64,000 nt of DNA from Marinifaba aquimaris (GCF_013328345.1 NZ_JABULX010000005.1:1-64000), one strand, 5' to 3'. Positions 45,734 through 55,551 are shown, numbered from the stretch's first letter. Notes: generated by a model not told the origin, from the sequence alone. Program-made: numbers and translations.

Positions 45734-46237
45734 ATGTTTACATTCAACCAAAAGACGTTAATCGTATTATTGGCTTCAGCACTATTAACCGCTTGTGGTG
45801 GAGGTGGTGGCGGTGGTGACTCATCAGCCCCTGCTGCTACTCAGAGTACTCAAACAGCGACAGAGACTGAAGCAGCACCCGAAACAGAGACCACATTAGA
45901 AACAGCAAGTATAGATGACATTATTATTGCCGAAGATAACGATTTATCTTCAACGTTTGATTTACAGTTACAGGTATCAAAACTCGATGAGCAAAGGGTC
46001 TATTTATCTGTATGTGAAAACTATCAGGCATTGGATAATGGAGAATATGATGTCGATTATAATGGCTGCATTGTCAGAACGTCGTTAACAGATTCAGGTT
46101 TAGATATGTCATTGACATTAGCCAATCACAGTGACCAATTAGTTGCCGCCATTTGGTATTTTGATGGAAACCCACCTATTTACATAGAATGGCAAAAAAC
46201 CAATGTGATGGAAGAGCAATGGTCTTTTGAGATCTAA
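45734..46237 (+). CDS. Lipoprotein with Gly-rich N-terminus and acidic linker
   Basis: Lipoprotein of 167 residues: LLASALLTACGGGGGGGDSS gives lipobox LTAC and a poly-Gly tether, followed by a Thr/Glu-rich linker (about 35-65). A compact domain of ~100 residues contains two cysteines (VCENY; NGCIV). I recognise no family. It starts 11 bases after the LruC protein gene with AGAGGG as ribosome site, so the two are co-expressed. It may anchor or escort the LruC protein; that is inference. Confidence 0.75.
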   Translation: MFTFNQKTLIVLLASALLTACGGGGGGGDSSAPAATQSTQTATETEAAPETETTLETASIDDIIIAEDNDLSSTFDLQLQVSKLDEQRVYLSVCENYQALDNGEYDVDYNGCIVRTSLTDSGLDMSLTLANHSDQLVAAIWYFDGNPPIYIEWQKTNVMEEQWSFEI

Positions 46238-46240
46238 CAA

Positions 46241-46277
46241 AAAAGCCCACTTACATTAACAATGTAAGTGGGCTTTT
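46241..46277. terminator. Strong bidirectional terminator after the lipoprotein gene
   Basis: Perfect 17-base arms (AAAAGCCCACTTACATT and its complement) with a 3-base loop; the arms supply A and T runs at both ends. Located 4 bases past the lipoprotein stop. Confidence 0.9.
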
Positions 46278-46395
46278 ACATTCATATCAAGGAGGTGTAT
46301 TGGACATTTATAATGTTAAACAATAAAAAATAGAAATAACCTAAATAACAACTAAAATTTCCAGATAGACACATTTGCTATGAGAATGAGAATGG

Positions 46396-47040
46396 TTAAT
46401 TAATTACCGAAATGGGATACATAATCTCATTGCGGCGGACAAAAGGAGGCGTCCAAGGCGGGTTGTAAAAAGCATATTTGACTTCTCCCTTAGCGATTAA
46501 GTTGTGCTCTTGCATGTACGTGTCGAGTAGTGTTTGATGCCGTGCTAAATTATCAGCAGAACTTCGGCCAGAAAATTCGATTACTGCATAATATTGTTCT
46601 GCGACTGTTATAAGCTCCACTCTGTTATCAACAGGCTTAGGAATGCTTGCCATATTGTAAGCTTTTGGCATAACAAAACTCACTTGCCATTCATTGCCTT
46701 GTTTACTCTGCTGCACCGGTGCTGTCATTGCAATTTTTTGCCCTTGCTGTTGCTGTTGCTGAACAGGAGCCGTCATTGCAATATCGGTTGATTGGGTATT
46801 ATTGCCAAAAATGAAATCAGCCAATAATCGAAAGCCTCGACTAATTGCTTGGTCACGCGGCCCCTGCACCGTCACTTGAGCAATGATCATAGGGTCATAA
46901 AACCTTATCTGAATATTGTCATTGGTCCTGATAACTTGATAAGTAGGTTGCTCTATATCACCTGACACTGTCTGCACAATACTGCACCCTGCGATTGCGA
47001 AACTAGCAATCAATAAAAATAAAAACACTTTCATAAACAT
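46396..47040 (-). CDS. SOUL heme-binding-family lipoprotein
   Basis: Lipoprotein of 214 residues (lipobox AIAGC, Cys near 19; the ATG at 47034 is an equally good start). The SOUL fold is shown by YQVIRTNDNIQIRFYDPMIIAQVTV, GFRLLADFIFGNN, two copies of IAMTAPVQQ flanking a Gln-rich stretch, VSFVMPKAYNMASIPKP and YNPPWTPPFVRRNEI at the end. SOUL proteins bind heme or porphyrins in some lineages; bacterial members are poorly defined. Stands alone on the minus strand. Confidence 0.9.
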   Translation of the reverse strand: MFMKVFLFLLIASFAIAGCSIVQTVSGDIEQPTYQVIRTNDNIQIRFYDPMIIAQVTVQGPRDQAISRGFRLLADFIFGNNTQSTDIAMTAPVQQQQQQGQKIAMTAPVQQSKQGNEWQVSFVMPKAYNMASIPKPVDNRVELITVAEQYYAVIEFSGRSSADNLARHQTLLDTYMQEHNLIAKGEVKYAFYNPPWTPPFVRRNEIMYPISVIN

Positions 47041-47173
47041 CGTTTTTGTCTCGTAAACTTATAAACTGATTTTACGCGGCAGATCGCAAGCTAGATTACT
47101 AACGTTTAAACAACTCATCAGATATAATGGGCGGCTTGTTATCGCTTTTACAAAAACCAATTCACAAATCAAT

Positions 47174-47971
47174 ATGGCTTACCTAGAACCCAACGAATTT
47201 GCCAGCAAAATGGTCGATGCCGGCGAGCAAAAAATATTCATGTCGACCCGAGATACCTTTATCCGCGCTTTTATGGCCGGTGCAATTTTGGCTTTAGCAG
47301 CCTTTTTTGCTATCAGTGTCATAAGTAATACAGGTAACGTCTTACTCGGCTCCATCCTCTTCCCTGTCGGCTTTATTATGTTGTATTTAATGAAGTTTGA
47401 TCTATTGACGGGTGTGTTCACGTTAGTGCCACTGGCGGTGATTGATAAACGCAAAGGTTGTGATATCAAAGGCCTGCTGCGCAACTGGGGCTTGGTATTT
47501 ATCGGCAACTTTGCCGGCGCGCTAATGGTCGCATTTTTTGCCTCTTTTATTCTGACTTTTGGCTACAACACAGATGGTGGTGCCATTGCAGAAAAAGTCA
47601 GCACAATCGGTGAATCGCGTACTCTGGGTTATCAAGAGCAAGGACTCGCAGGTTGGTTTACCATCTTCATTCGCGGCATGCTGTGTAACTGGATGGTGTC
47701 TATGGGTGTGGTAGGTGCGATGATATCAACGTCAGCAGGCAGTAAAATGGCAGCAATGTGGATGCCGATCATGCTGTTCTTCTATATGGCCTTTGAACAC
47801 TCAATTGTTAATATGTTCTTATTCCCGTTTTCGATGATTATGGGCGGCGATTTTACAATTATGGAATACCTCATTTGGAATGAGATCCCGACCGTACTTG
47901 GCAATTTAGTTGGTGGCTTTTTACTGGTTGGCTTGCCGCTTTACCTAACCCACGTAAAGACTAAAAACTAA
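47174..47971 (+). CDS. Formate/nitrite transporter (FNT) family channel
   Basis: Six-span inner-membrane channel of 265 residues. The FNT fold is recognised by FIRAFMAGAILALAAFFAI in span 1, LFPVGFIMLYLMKFDLLTGVF, RNWGLVFIGNFAGALMVAFF, GMLCNWMVSMGVVGA and AFEHSIVNMFLFPF, the last with the conserved EHS/N segment around the central pore. Substrate (formate, nitrite or hydrosulfide) cannot be assigned. No metabolic partner adjoins it. No clear ribosome site before the ATG. Confidence 0.9.
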   Translation: MAYLEPNEFASKMVDAGEQKIFMSTRDTFIRAFMAGAILALAAFFAISVISNTGNVLLGSILFPVGFIMLYLMKFDLLTGVFTLVPLAVIDKRKGCDIKGLLRNWGLVFIGNFAGALMVAFFASFILTFGYNTDGGAIAEKVSTIGESRTLGYQEQGLAGWFTIFIRGMLCNWMVSMGVVGAMISTSAGSKMAAMWMPIMLFFYMAFEHSIVNMFLFPFSMIMGGDFTIMEYLIWNEIPTVLGNLVGGFLLVGLPLYLTHVKTKN

Positions 47972-47993
47972 GCCAAAAAACAAGCTACAGAGA

Positions 47994-48025
47994 ATCCCCT
48001 CGACAGCTTAATCACGCGAGGGGAT
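47994..48025. terminator. Inverted repeat after the FNT gene
   Basis: Nine-base arms ATCCCCTCG / CGAGGGGAT with a 14-base loop, 23 bases after the stop. GC-rich stem but no T run on the plus strand, so a weak or factor-assisted terminator. Confidence 0.5.
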
Positions 48026-48078
48026 GCAAAAAATAGCAATAATAAGCCTGCAACCAGCGCAAACCAAGGAAGGTCAAT

Positions 48079-48267
48079 ATGTGGGAAATCATCGCTAACA
48101 TCATTACATCAGGTGTTGTTTTCTTTGTGCTAACACTTGTTTTTGCTATCTATGGTTCTGCCCTAGAACACAATCAAAACTACTCAAAAAAAGTCAAAGA
48201 TACCTCTTTAACTGCGCTCTACTATGGCTTAAATTTAGTCGCTGTTTATTTTATTTGGTCTTACTAA
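48079..48267 (+). CDS. Small membrane protein, unknown
   Basis: A 62-residue protein with two predicted spans (about 5-25 and 43-61) and a short charged loop (HNQNYSKKVKD). Preceded by AAGGAAGG near 48068-48075, a good ribosome site. No family recognised. The next small membrane gene begins three bases after its stop, so they are probably co-transcribed. Confidence 0.65.
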   Translation: MWEIIANIITSGVVFFVLTLVFAIYGSALEHNQNYSKKVKDTSLTALYYGLNLVAVYFIWSY

Positions 48268-48270
48268 AAA

Positions 48271-48594
48271 GTGGCGAATATGGATATTTGCTATCAAATC
48301 ATAAAACTCGTTTTAATCATCCTTTTTTGGTTGCTCAATGAAAGCCAGTGGTTCTCGCTCGATATGATATTTTTCATTTGTGGTTTGCTGCTACCCTTTC
48401 TTGATTTTCTAACATCAAAAGAGAGATTTCAGCATGCATTTCCTTGGGAGTTATACCTCTTTTATGCTTACGCCATTGGCAGTCTTTTCTTCTCGGTTGA
48501 TAAACCATTAATGATGCTAGGGATAGGTTATTCGCTTTCGCGCTTATTTTTATACTTTCAGCTTAAAAACAGCACAAACGAGCGACTAAAATAG
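48271..48594 (+). CDS. Small membrane protein, unknown
   Basis: A protein of up to 107 residues with about three to four hydrophobic segments (LVLIILFWLLNESQW, DMIFFICGLLLPFLDFL, LYLFYAYAIGSLFFS). The frame opens at GTG 48271; ATG 48280 is an alternative. No clear ribosome site and no family recognised. It follows the preceding small membrane gene immediately. Confidence 0.55.
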   Translation: MANMDICYQIIKLVLIILFWLLNESQWFSLDMIFFICGLLLPFLDFLTSKERFQHAFPWELYLFYAYAIGSLFFSVDKPLMMLGIGYSLSRLFLYFQLKNSTNERLK

Positions 48595-48698
48595 CACTGT
48601 AAACACGATAAAAGCTCGATTGATTTGGTTATTTACAACTGGCCAGTTAACATGTGCCGATCGCTTAACCAATCAAATCAAAGGAATTCGTTTTACAG

Positions 48699-49073
48699 AT
48701 GCAAACGTCCGAAACGACCAATACACAGCAACAAGATGCAACGCGTTTAAACAAAGCCAAGAATGCCCATCTGGTCACCGAGCTTCACTTTGATTTATTG
48801 AAACAATATGCCTGGTTTTCTTCTGCAGTCATCGGTGCTGTCATTGTTTTAATTCAGCTTAACGCCATCGAGATAGGGCAAGATGTTTACACGGCACTGG
48901 CCTTATTAAGCTTATCAATTTTAGTCTCGCTCACAGGACAAGATTACATTGTAGACTCCTTGTTAAAAGGCAAAGAAATTTATCAAATAGCCAAAATTTT
49001 AAAATTACTCAGGGCTATTTCAATGTTTTGTCTGGGCGTGGGCACAGGCTATATAACAGCTGAGATCATCTAA
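48699..49073 (+). CDS. Two-span membrane protein, unknown
   Basis: A 124-residue protein. The soluble N-terminus (~45 residues, Gln/Thr-rich then charged) is followed by spans at about 46-64 (FSSAVIGAVIVLIQL), 70-88 and 105-123. AAAGGAAT precedes the ATG by about 10 bases. No family recognised. It lies between the small membrane pair and a convergent LysR gene. Confidence 0.6.
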   Translation: MQTSETTNTQQQDATRLNKAKNAHLVTELHFDLLKQYAWFSSAVIGAVIVLIQLNAIEIGQDVYTALALLSLSILVSLTGQDYIVDSLLKGKEIYQIAKILKLLRAISMFCLGVGTGYITAEII

Positions 49074-49108
49074 GTATGTTCATCGGCTTAAAAGCCATTC
49101 AATCAGCG

Positions 49109-50011
49109 TTAATCACCATTTTTTAAAAAGTAATGCTTAACGAGCTGATAAAAGCGCTCGACATATTGCGGTTTAGCCTCTTGATACCTGTGCAAAAAAT
49201 AAAAATGCCAAGGTCGGCTGTGATAGTTGGGCAACAAGTGCACAAGATTGCCTCGGTTAACTTCGCGTTTTGCAATGAACTCAGGTACCAGTGCCACCCC
49301 CATATCCGATAGCACCATCTCAACCAAAGTGGGCAAGTTATTCGTGCTTAGTGAATGCGCTATCTCAAGTGTTTGTTCTACTTTGGTCGTCTTATCTATC
49401 ATCATTAGCTGCTGCTTTTGCCAGCTGCTAGCAATGTAATGATGACTGGCTAACGCATCGATAGACTCAGGTCGACCGTGTTGCTGCACATAATTTGCGG
49501 TGGCACAAAATAGGTCACGAACCTCACCAATATACTGAGCTTTATAGTTAGAATCTTTCAGTTTGCCGCCAAAAATTGCGACATCGAGCTGATGCTCAAT
49601 CAAATCTTGCCATCTGCCCGTTACGGTTAACTCAGGTTCAATTAACGGATACTCTAAGCAAAACTGCCTCAAAGCAGGCACAATAATATTTCGCTCGAAA
49701 AAAGGCGGCACCGATATTTTGAATTGGCCACTGGGCTGTGTTTTTGCATTTTTAATATCGTTAACAACATAGGCAAGTTGCTCGCTCAATAATTCACTTC
49801 TCGCCAGTAATGCTTCGCCCATAGGAGTTAACACCAAACCTCGAGTGTTACGAGCAATAAGCTGCATATCTAACTCGCTTTCTAAACGCTTTATTTGTTG
49901 GCTAATAGCAGACTTGCTCGACGATAGCTTTTTAGCCGCGAGTGTAAATGAGCCAAGCTTGGCCACTTCAGCAAAAATCAGCAGTAAAGGTGCAAGCTTT
50001 ATAGTGTTCAT
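49109..50011 (-). CDS. LysR-family transcriptional regulator
   Basis: LTTR of 300 residues. The N-terminal winged helix (about 5-65: FAEVAKLGSFTLAAKKLSSSKSAISQQIKRLESEL) is followed by a type 2 periplasmic-binding-like effector domain (residues 90-290). It resembles the CrgA/AaeR-type subgroup. It is divergent from the DUF1330 gene, with 99 bases between starts, and LTTRs usually regulate the divergent neighbour. The effector is unknown. Confidence 0.93.
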   Translation of the reverse strand: MNTIKLAPLLLIFAEVAKLGSFTLAAKKLSSSKSAISQQIKRLESELDMQLIARNTRGLVLTPMGEALLARSELLSEQLAYVVNDIKNAKTQPSGQFKISVPPFFERNIIVPALRQFCLEYPLIEPELTVTGRWQDLIEHQLDVAIFGGKLKDSNYKAQYIGEVRDLFCATANYVQQHGRPESIDALASHHYIASSWQKQQLMMIDKTTKVEQTLEIAHSLSTNNLPTLVEMVLSDMGVALVPEFIAKREVNRGNLVHLLPNYHSRPWHFYFLHRYQEAKPQYVERFYQLVKHYFLKNGD

Positions 50012-50110
50012 ATTTTTGAACTATGAGTTAATTTAATACCTATTGTTTAACTTTCTTTTAATCCCTAAGCTTTGTCAAGGTTAATAAATAAACATTAAAT
50101 GAGGTTAAAC

Positions 50111-50395
50111 ATGAGTTGTTATCTAGTGGTTGAATCCAATATTTTAGATACAGAAAAGCTAGCGCAATACAGTCAGCAAGCCGCACAAACGTTAAAAGAC
50201 TACGGTGGAAAGTTTTTAATCAAAGGGGCGGTTCAAGCGCTACACGGCGAGCAAACATTTGCCAATAAAGCAGTGATTGCATTTGCCTCTGAACAACTGG
50301 CCAAAGATTGGTATTTCAGCGACGCCTACCAAGCACTGACCGAGCTGAGAAACCAAGCGATGGACAGTCAATTTCAACTCATCACCAGTCAATAA
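50111..50395 (+). CDS. DUF1330 family protein
   Basis: Small cytoplasmic dimeric ferredoxin-like (alpha/beta barrel type) protein of 94 residues. SCYLVVESNILDTEKLAQYSQQA and KFLIKGAVQALHGE are typical DUF1330 elements, followed by VIAFASEQLAKDWYFSDAYQAL. The ATG at 50111 has GAGG six bases upstream; the earlier ATG at 50099 overlaps that site. Divergent from and probably regulated by the LysR gene. No reaction is established for the family. Confidence 0.9.
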   Translation: MSCYLVVESNILDTEKLAQYSQQAAQTLKDYGGKFLIKGAVQALHGEQTFANKAVIAFASEQLAKDWYFSDAYQALTELRNQAMDSQFQLITSQ

Positions 50396-50412
50396 CCAAT
50401 CCTTGCAATCTA

Positions 50413-50444
50413 ACCTCTTAACGCTGTAGCAGCCGTTAAGAGGT
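50413..50444. terminator. Inverted repeat after the DUF1330 gene
   Basis: Eleven-base arms ACCTCTTAACG / CGTTAAGAGGT with a 10-base loop, 17 bases after the stop. No T run follows. The rest of 50396-50582 shows nothing else clear. Confidence 0.5.
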
Positions 50445-50582
50445 CACAAAGAGTGGTTTTCACGTTCAAGCTCAGCTAAAAACGAATGAATAAAAATCAA
50501 TGCTGACAAAGGCTTAACTTATCTGTTATTAATAAGCAAAACGGACAATAAACAGACACAGATAAGGGTAGGATAAGCAGCC

Positions 50583-53033
50583 ATGATATATAAATTACTG
50601 ATTATCGTTTGGGTACTGTTATCAACTTCAGTAATAGCCAAAACCAGCGTGAATTCAGATCTCGCATTAATGCCTTGGCCGCAAAAAATAACCCAAACTC
50701 AAAAAGTGCTCGTTGTCAGTTCCGGTGTTGCAATTAAACTCATAGGCACTCAATCAAATCGATTAACAGCGGCAGCCCAGCGCTTTAAAACTAAAGTTAA
50801 TCAACCTTTTTTGAAACAGCGAACTAAAGCAGCACTAACAACCATACATATCAAATTACAGAGCGATAAGGTCGATTTTGTACCTTCGCTCAAAATGGAC
50901 GAGCGCTACCAAATTGATTTAACAGCTGACTCCAATTTAATAAACATTACCGCAGCTACAGATATAGGTGCGATGCATGCCCTGTATACACTCGCTCAGT
51001 TATTTGGCCAGCCAATAGTTAAAAACGGGCAAATACAATACCGAGTAGCTAAAGTCAGTATCGACGATTACCCCCGCTTTGCTTGGCGTGGTTTATTGTT
51101 AGATCCCGCACGTCACTTTTTACCAGTCGATGTTATCAAACGACAAATTGATGGTATGGCAAGCGCTAAATTAAATGTCTTTCACTGGCATCTCACAGAC
51201 GATCAAGGCTGGCGTATTGAGTCTTTGCACTACCCAAAACTACATCAACTCGCCTCAGATGGTGATTACTACACCCAAGCACAAATGCGCGATGTGGTGC
51301 AGTATGCCCAAGACAGAGGTATTCGCGTTATCCCTGAAGTTGATGTGCCCGGCCACGCCAGCAGCATTGCTGTCGCTTATCCAGAGCTGATTGCCTTGGT
51401 AAAAGATTACCCAATGCAACGTCATTGGGGCGTTCACGAGCCAACACTTAATCCAATTGATGAAAAGGTCTTTCAATTTATTGATGCAATTGTCGGCGAA
51501 CTTGCGAGCATTTTCCCCGATCCTTACTTTCACATTGGTGGAGATGAGGTCAAACCAACACAGTGGAATAAAAATGCAGTGATTCAAGCCTTCATTGCTG
51601 AACATCAGCTGATTGATTACAAAGGCATGCAAGCGCACTTTAATCAAAGGGTAAATGCTCTGCTGCAAAAACACCAAAAAAAGATGATTGGCTGGGATGA
51701 AATTTTTCACCATGACCTGCCTAATGATGTGGTAGTACAGTCTTGGCGTGGTCATGACTCGATGAATTTAAAAGCACAAAAAGGTGGGCAGAGTATTTTA
51801 TCGACAGGCTTTTACGTCGACCAAGCCCAACCGACTTCTTATCATTATCGCAACGATCCTATCCCCAAAACCGAGCACATCAACCAACAACTTAATCAAG
51901 GTGATACTTGGCAAACGTGGTCATTTGAAATGCCCAGATTGCGCGGCGCAGCGGTAACGGGCAGCTTTACCATTATTAAGAATAAAGCCGGAGAACAGCG
52001 AGGTTTCATCGACTTTAAAGGGCGTTCGCGTAAAAAGCTTAATGTAATCGAACAAATAGGTGCACAAACTTGGTTTTATGTTGATACATGGATGGGGGTA
52101 CTCAATGCCAGGGTTAACCTCAACCAAGCTAAATTTGACGACGAAGCCTTAGTTGCTAATGGTCGTTATCGCATTTTAGGTACAAAAGCAGCAGGGTCTG
52201 ATATCGCTGGTAGCCAACTGCCAAAAGGTGAAGTGCTCAAACCACTAACAGCAAAAGAACAAGCCTTGATTTTAGGTGGCGAAGCCACGTTATGGGGCGA
52301 AAATGTGATACCGAGCGTAATCGACCTACGCCTGTGGCCAAGAACATACGCGATAGCAGAACGACTGTGGTCAGCGCAATCGTTAACCAACCCAGAATTT
52401 ATGTATCAACGCCTTGGCGCGGTAGCTCATTGGTCGATAGATTTTGTCGGCTTGCAACACGATAGTCAGGCACAAGCGGGTATAACTAAGCTTTTTAGCG
52501 AAGCTTATATCGAGCCAATTAAAACCTTATCTGAAGCAATTGAGCAAGCCCAATATTACCATCGCCACCATGCAAAATCAGTTAGCAACGAATACCATCA
52601 AGCCGCACCGCTTAATCGATTTGCCGATACACTAGCAGTAGAAAGCCACAGCAATCGCCAGCTAAAACTCGCGATTCAACAATGGTTAGCCAACCCTAGT
52701 GACGATTTATATCAGCAGATCATTCAGCAATTGCATCATTGGCAAACCAATGCTGAAAATTTACAACAAGCAATGCAGCAAAGCCCTGAACTTCAAAGTA
52801 TTCAAACCATAGTTGATCAAGTGCATTACATCGCCAATACCGGTTTGACACTGATGCGTGCTATCAAACAGGGGCACGCACTCTCCAGTGAACAAGCAGA
52901 AGTGATCAAAGCTAACTTGCATCACGCGATGCAAATTGAACAAGAGATTGTTATCGTCTCAGCTTATAGCATTGAGTTGTTACTGCTTGCTGCAACTGGC
53001 CATGACACGACAAATCTTCCTGTTTACTTTTAA
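50583..53033 (+). CDS. Exported GH20 beta-N-acetylhexosaminidase with internal insertion
   Basis: Secreted or periplasmic enzyme of 816 residues that removes terminal GlcNAc/GalNAc residues. A signal peptide (about 1-19) leads to the GH20b domain (about 30-165) and the catalytic TIM barrel. FAWRGLLLDPARHFLPVDVIK, FHWHLTDDQGWRIE, DVPGHASS and HIGGDEVKP are visible, with the Asp321-Glu322 catalytic pair in GGDE. Barrel strands resume at GGEATLWGE and LWPRTYAIAERLWS after a ~110-residue insertion (about 430-540) rich in beta strands (GSFTIIKN, FIDFKGRSRKKL, FYVDTWMG). The C-terminal ~170 residues are helical. Likely involved in chitin or peptidoglycan turnover; no sugar genes adjoin it. Confidence 0.92.
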   Translation: MIYKLLIIVWVLLSTSVIAKTSVNSDLALMPWPQKITQTQKVLVVSSGVAIKLIGTQSNRLTAAAQRFKTKVNQPFLKQRTKAALTTIHIKLQSDKVDFVPSLKMDERYQIDLTADSNLINITAATDIGAMHALYTLAQLFGQPIVKNGQIQYRVAKVSIDDYPRFAWRGLLLDPARHFLPVDVIKRQIDGMASAKLNVFHWHLTDDQGWRIESLHYPKLHQLASDGDYYTQAQMRDVVQYAQDRGIRVIPEVDVPGHASSIAVAYPELIALVKDYPMQRHWGVHEPTLNPIDEKVFQFIDAIVGELASIFPDPYFHIGGDEVKPTQWNKNAVIQAFIAEHQLIDYKGMQAHFNQRVNALLQKHQKKMIGWDEIFHHDLPNDVVVQSWRGHDSMNLKAQKGGQSILSTGFYVDQAQPTSYHYRNDPIPKTEHINQQLNQGDTWQTWSFEMPRLRGAAVTGSFTIIKNKAGEQRGFIDFKGRSRKKLNVIEQIGAQTWFYVDTWMGVLNARVNLNQAKFDDEALVANGRYRILGTKAAGSDIAGSQLPKGEVLKPLTAKEQALILGGEATLWGENVIPSVIDLRLWPRTYAIAERLWSAQSLTNPEFMYQRLGAVAHWSIDFVGLQHDSQAQAGITKLFSEAYIEPIKTLSEAIEQAQYYHRHHAKSVSNEYHQAAPLNRFADTLAVESHSNRQLKLAIQQWLANPSDDLYQQIIQQLHHWQTNAENLQQAMQQSPELQSIQTIVDQVHYIANTGLTLMRAIKQGHALSSEQAEVIKANLHHAMQIEQEIVIVSAYSIELLLLAATGHDTTNLPVYF

Positions 53034-53045
53034 CGCTTTTACCCT

Positions 53046-53078
53046 TGGCTGAGCAGGTTTGTCAGGCCTGTTCAGCCA
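53046..53078 (+). terminator. Hairpin after the GH20 gene
   Basis: TGGCTGAgCAGG / CCTGtTCAGCCA arms (one mismatch) with a 9-base loop, 13 bases after the stop; followed by TATCTTCCC, a weak T run. Confidence 0.6.
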
Positions 53079-53263
53079 TATCTTCCCACCGTATTTTTCA
53101 TGTTCTATTTATTAGATAACCACCATCTATTTATTCAATTTTAGTAATACCCAAACCCTACCTACACTGATATCGGGTCAAAATTTAACCCACTAAAAAT
53201 TAGCCACGAGTAATACCTAACAACAAACCTCAAGCCAGTGCTTGATAATAAATAGGTGAATAT

Positions 53264-55546
53264 ATGGATACCCAAGTAAACCTCAGTAAGACGATCTTGG
53301 CCACCGTAGTATCTTTGGCCGTGACCACTAGCTTTGCCGTCAGTGCACAAAGCTCTAAACCCAAAGGCGCAGCAGGCAGTACTCACGTTGCGATAGGACA
53401 AGCAAAGAACAATCAATTTTGGTGGCCTGACCAACTAGACCTCTCGCCACTTCGCGATCACGACCAACGCTCTAATCCACATGGCGATGACTTTGATTAC
53501 GCCAAAGCTTTTAAAGCATTAGATATGAAAGCATTAAAAGCAGATTTAAATAAGGTGATGACAACCTCTCAAGATTGGTGGCCAGCCGATTGGGGCAACT
53601 ACGGCCCATTATTCATTCGTCTTACTTGGCACAGCGCAGGTACCTACAGAACATTAGATGGTCGCGGTGGTGGCGACGGAGGTCAAATGCGCTTTGACCC
53701 ACTCAACAGTTGGCCAGACAACGGTAACTTAGACAAAGCTAAGCGCCTGTTGTGGCCATTGAAACAAAAATACGGCGCCAGTATTTCATGGGGCGATTTA
53801 ATGATCTTAGCCGGTACAGTCGCCATGGAAAACATGGGCTTTAAGACCTATGGTTTTGCTGGCGGACGCAGCGATGATTGGGAACCCGATCTTGTTTACT
53901 GGGGGCCAGAAGTTGAAATGCTCGCCAGCGATAGAGAAGAAAAAGACGGCAAACTGCAACGCCCACTAGGCGCAACGCATATGGGATTAATTTACGTTAA
54001 TCCGGAAGGTCCAAAAGGTGTACCAGACCCAGCTGGCTCAGCCAAAAATATTCGCGTAGCCTTTGGTCGCATGGCGATGAATGATGAAGAAACCGTAGCA
54101 CTTATCGCAGGTGGTCACACCTTTGGGAAAATGCACGGCGCGCATAACCCTGGTAAATGTGTAGGCAAAGAACCAGGCGGTGCACCGATTGAAGAACAAG
54201 GCCTAGGTTGGAAAAACAAATGCGGCAAAGGCCACTCTGAAGATACGGTAACCAGTGGTTTAGAAGGCGCATGGACACAAGCGCCTACCAAATGGACCAA
54301 TCTGTATTTACAGAACTTGCTCAATTTTGAGTGGCAACAAACCAAGAGCCCAGCAGGTGCCACGCAGTGGATCCCAACAGATGAATCACTTCACAAATCG
54401 GTACCCGATGCGCATGTAGCAGGTAAGTTTAATCCACCTGTAATGACAACCGCTGATTTAGCGCTGAAATTTGATCCTGAGTATAAAAAAATCGCTGAGC
54501 GCTTTTTGGCTAACCCAGAAGATTTTCGCCTAGCGTTTGCTAAAGCTTGGTACAAATTAACTCACCGAGATATGGGGCCAAGAGCGCGCTATTTAGGTGA
54601 TAACGTGCCTGATGAAAAGCTGATTTGGCAAGATCCAATCGCCAAAGTTGATCACAAACTGATCAGCGATAAAGATGCCAAAAAGCTGAAAAAATCGATT
54701 CTAAAAACAGGTTTAACTGTACCTGAATTAATCAGAACCGCGTGGGCTTCAGCGGCAAGTTTTAGAGCATCAGACATGCGTGGTGGTGCCAATGGTGCTC
54801 GCATCGCGTTAGCACCACAAAAAGATTGGCCGGTGAACAACCCTGATGAGTTAGCTAAAGTACTAAATAAACTTAAAAAAGTACAAGGCGACTTTAATAA
54901 AAAAGCCTCTCGTGGCAAAAAAGTATCCTTGGCTGATGTTATCGTTTTAGCCGGTGCAGCCGCCGTTGAAAAAGCAGCAAAAGCGGCCGGCAGTAAAGTC
55001 AAAGTGGCTTTCACACCGGGTCGAGGCGACGCCACACAGCAGGATACTGATGTCACGTCATTTGGTTTACTCGAACCGAAAGCCGATGCCTTTAGAAACT
55101 ACTTTGATATGACGACAAGCTATCGCTCACCAACAGAAATGCTGATTGATCGTGCCGATCAGCTTAATTTAACGGTGCCAGAGATGACCGTGCTTATTGG
55201 TGGCTTACGCGTACTAGGCGCTAACAGCATGAACAGTCAACACGGTGTATTAACCGATAAAGTAGGCACTTTGAGCAACGACTTTTTTGTCAACTTACTC
55301 GATATGTCAACGGCTTGGAAAAAAGCACCTGAAGCGGGCTTATACCAAGGTGTTGATCGCCAATCAGGTAAACCTATGTACAGTGCAACGTCTGTTGATT
55401 TAATCTTTGGTTCAAATTCAGAACTCAGAGCCATCGCAGAAGTGTACGCTTACGATAATGCTCAGCAAAAATTTGCCGAAGACTTTGCTAAAGCATGGAC
55501 GAAAGTGATGCAACTCGATCGCTTCGATTTACGTCACCAGCTCTAA
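53264..55546 (+). CDS. katG: Catalase-peroxidase, exported form
   Basis: Bifunctional heme catalase-peroxidase of 760 residues. Two peroxidase-like halves are present. The N-terminal half holds [11 protein letters not shown] (distal Arg, Trp, His), [11 protein letters not shown] (Tyr of the Met-Tyr-Trp adduct) and [13 protein letters not shown] (proximal His). The degenerate C-terminal half starts near 440 ([21 protein letters not shown]). The protein begins with about 28 residues of signal peptide ([19 protein letters not shown]), which most KatG lack, so it should act in the periplasm. A bidirectional terminator follows. No oxyR gene is nearby. Confidence 0.96.
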   Translation: MDTQVNLSKTILATVVSLAVTTSFAVSAQSSKPKGAAGSTHVAIGQAKNNQFWWPDQLDLSPLRDHDQRSNPHGDDFDYAKAFKALDMKALKADLNKVMTTSQDWWPADWGNYGPLFIRLTWHSAGTYRTLDGRGGGDGGQMRFDPLNSWPDNGNLDKAKRLLWPLKQKYGASISWGDLMILAGTVAMENMGFKTYGFAGGRSDDWEPDLVYWGPEVEMLASDREEKDGKLQRPLGATHMGLIYVNPEGPKGVPDPAGSAKNIRVAFGRMAMNDEETVALIAGGHTFGKMHGAHNPGKCVGKEPGGAPIEEQGLGWKNKCGKGHSEDTVTSGLEGAWTQAPTKWTNLYLQNLLNFEWQQTKSPAGATQWIPTDESLHKSVPDAHVAGKFNPPVMTTADLALKFDPEYKKIAERFLANPEDFRLAFAKAWYKLTHRDMGPRARYLGDNVPDEKLIWQDPIAKVDHKLISDKDAKKLKKSILKTGLTVPELIRTAWASAASFRASDMRGGANGARIALAPQKDWPVNNPDELAKVLNKLKKVQGDFNKKASRGKKVSLADVIVLAGAAAVEKAAKAAGSKVKVAFTPGRGDATQQDTDVTSFGLLEPKADAFRNYFDMTTSYRSPTEMLIDRADQLNLTVPEMTVLIGGLRVLGANSMNSQHGVLTDKVGTLSNDFFVNLLDMSTAWKKAPEAGLYQGVDRQSGKPMYSATSVDLIFGSNSELRAIAEVYAYDNAQQKFAEDFAKAWTKVMQLDRFDLRHQL

Positions 55547-55551
55547 AAATA

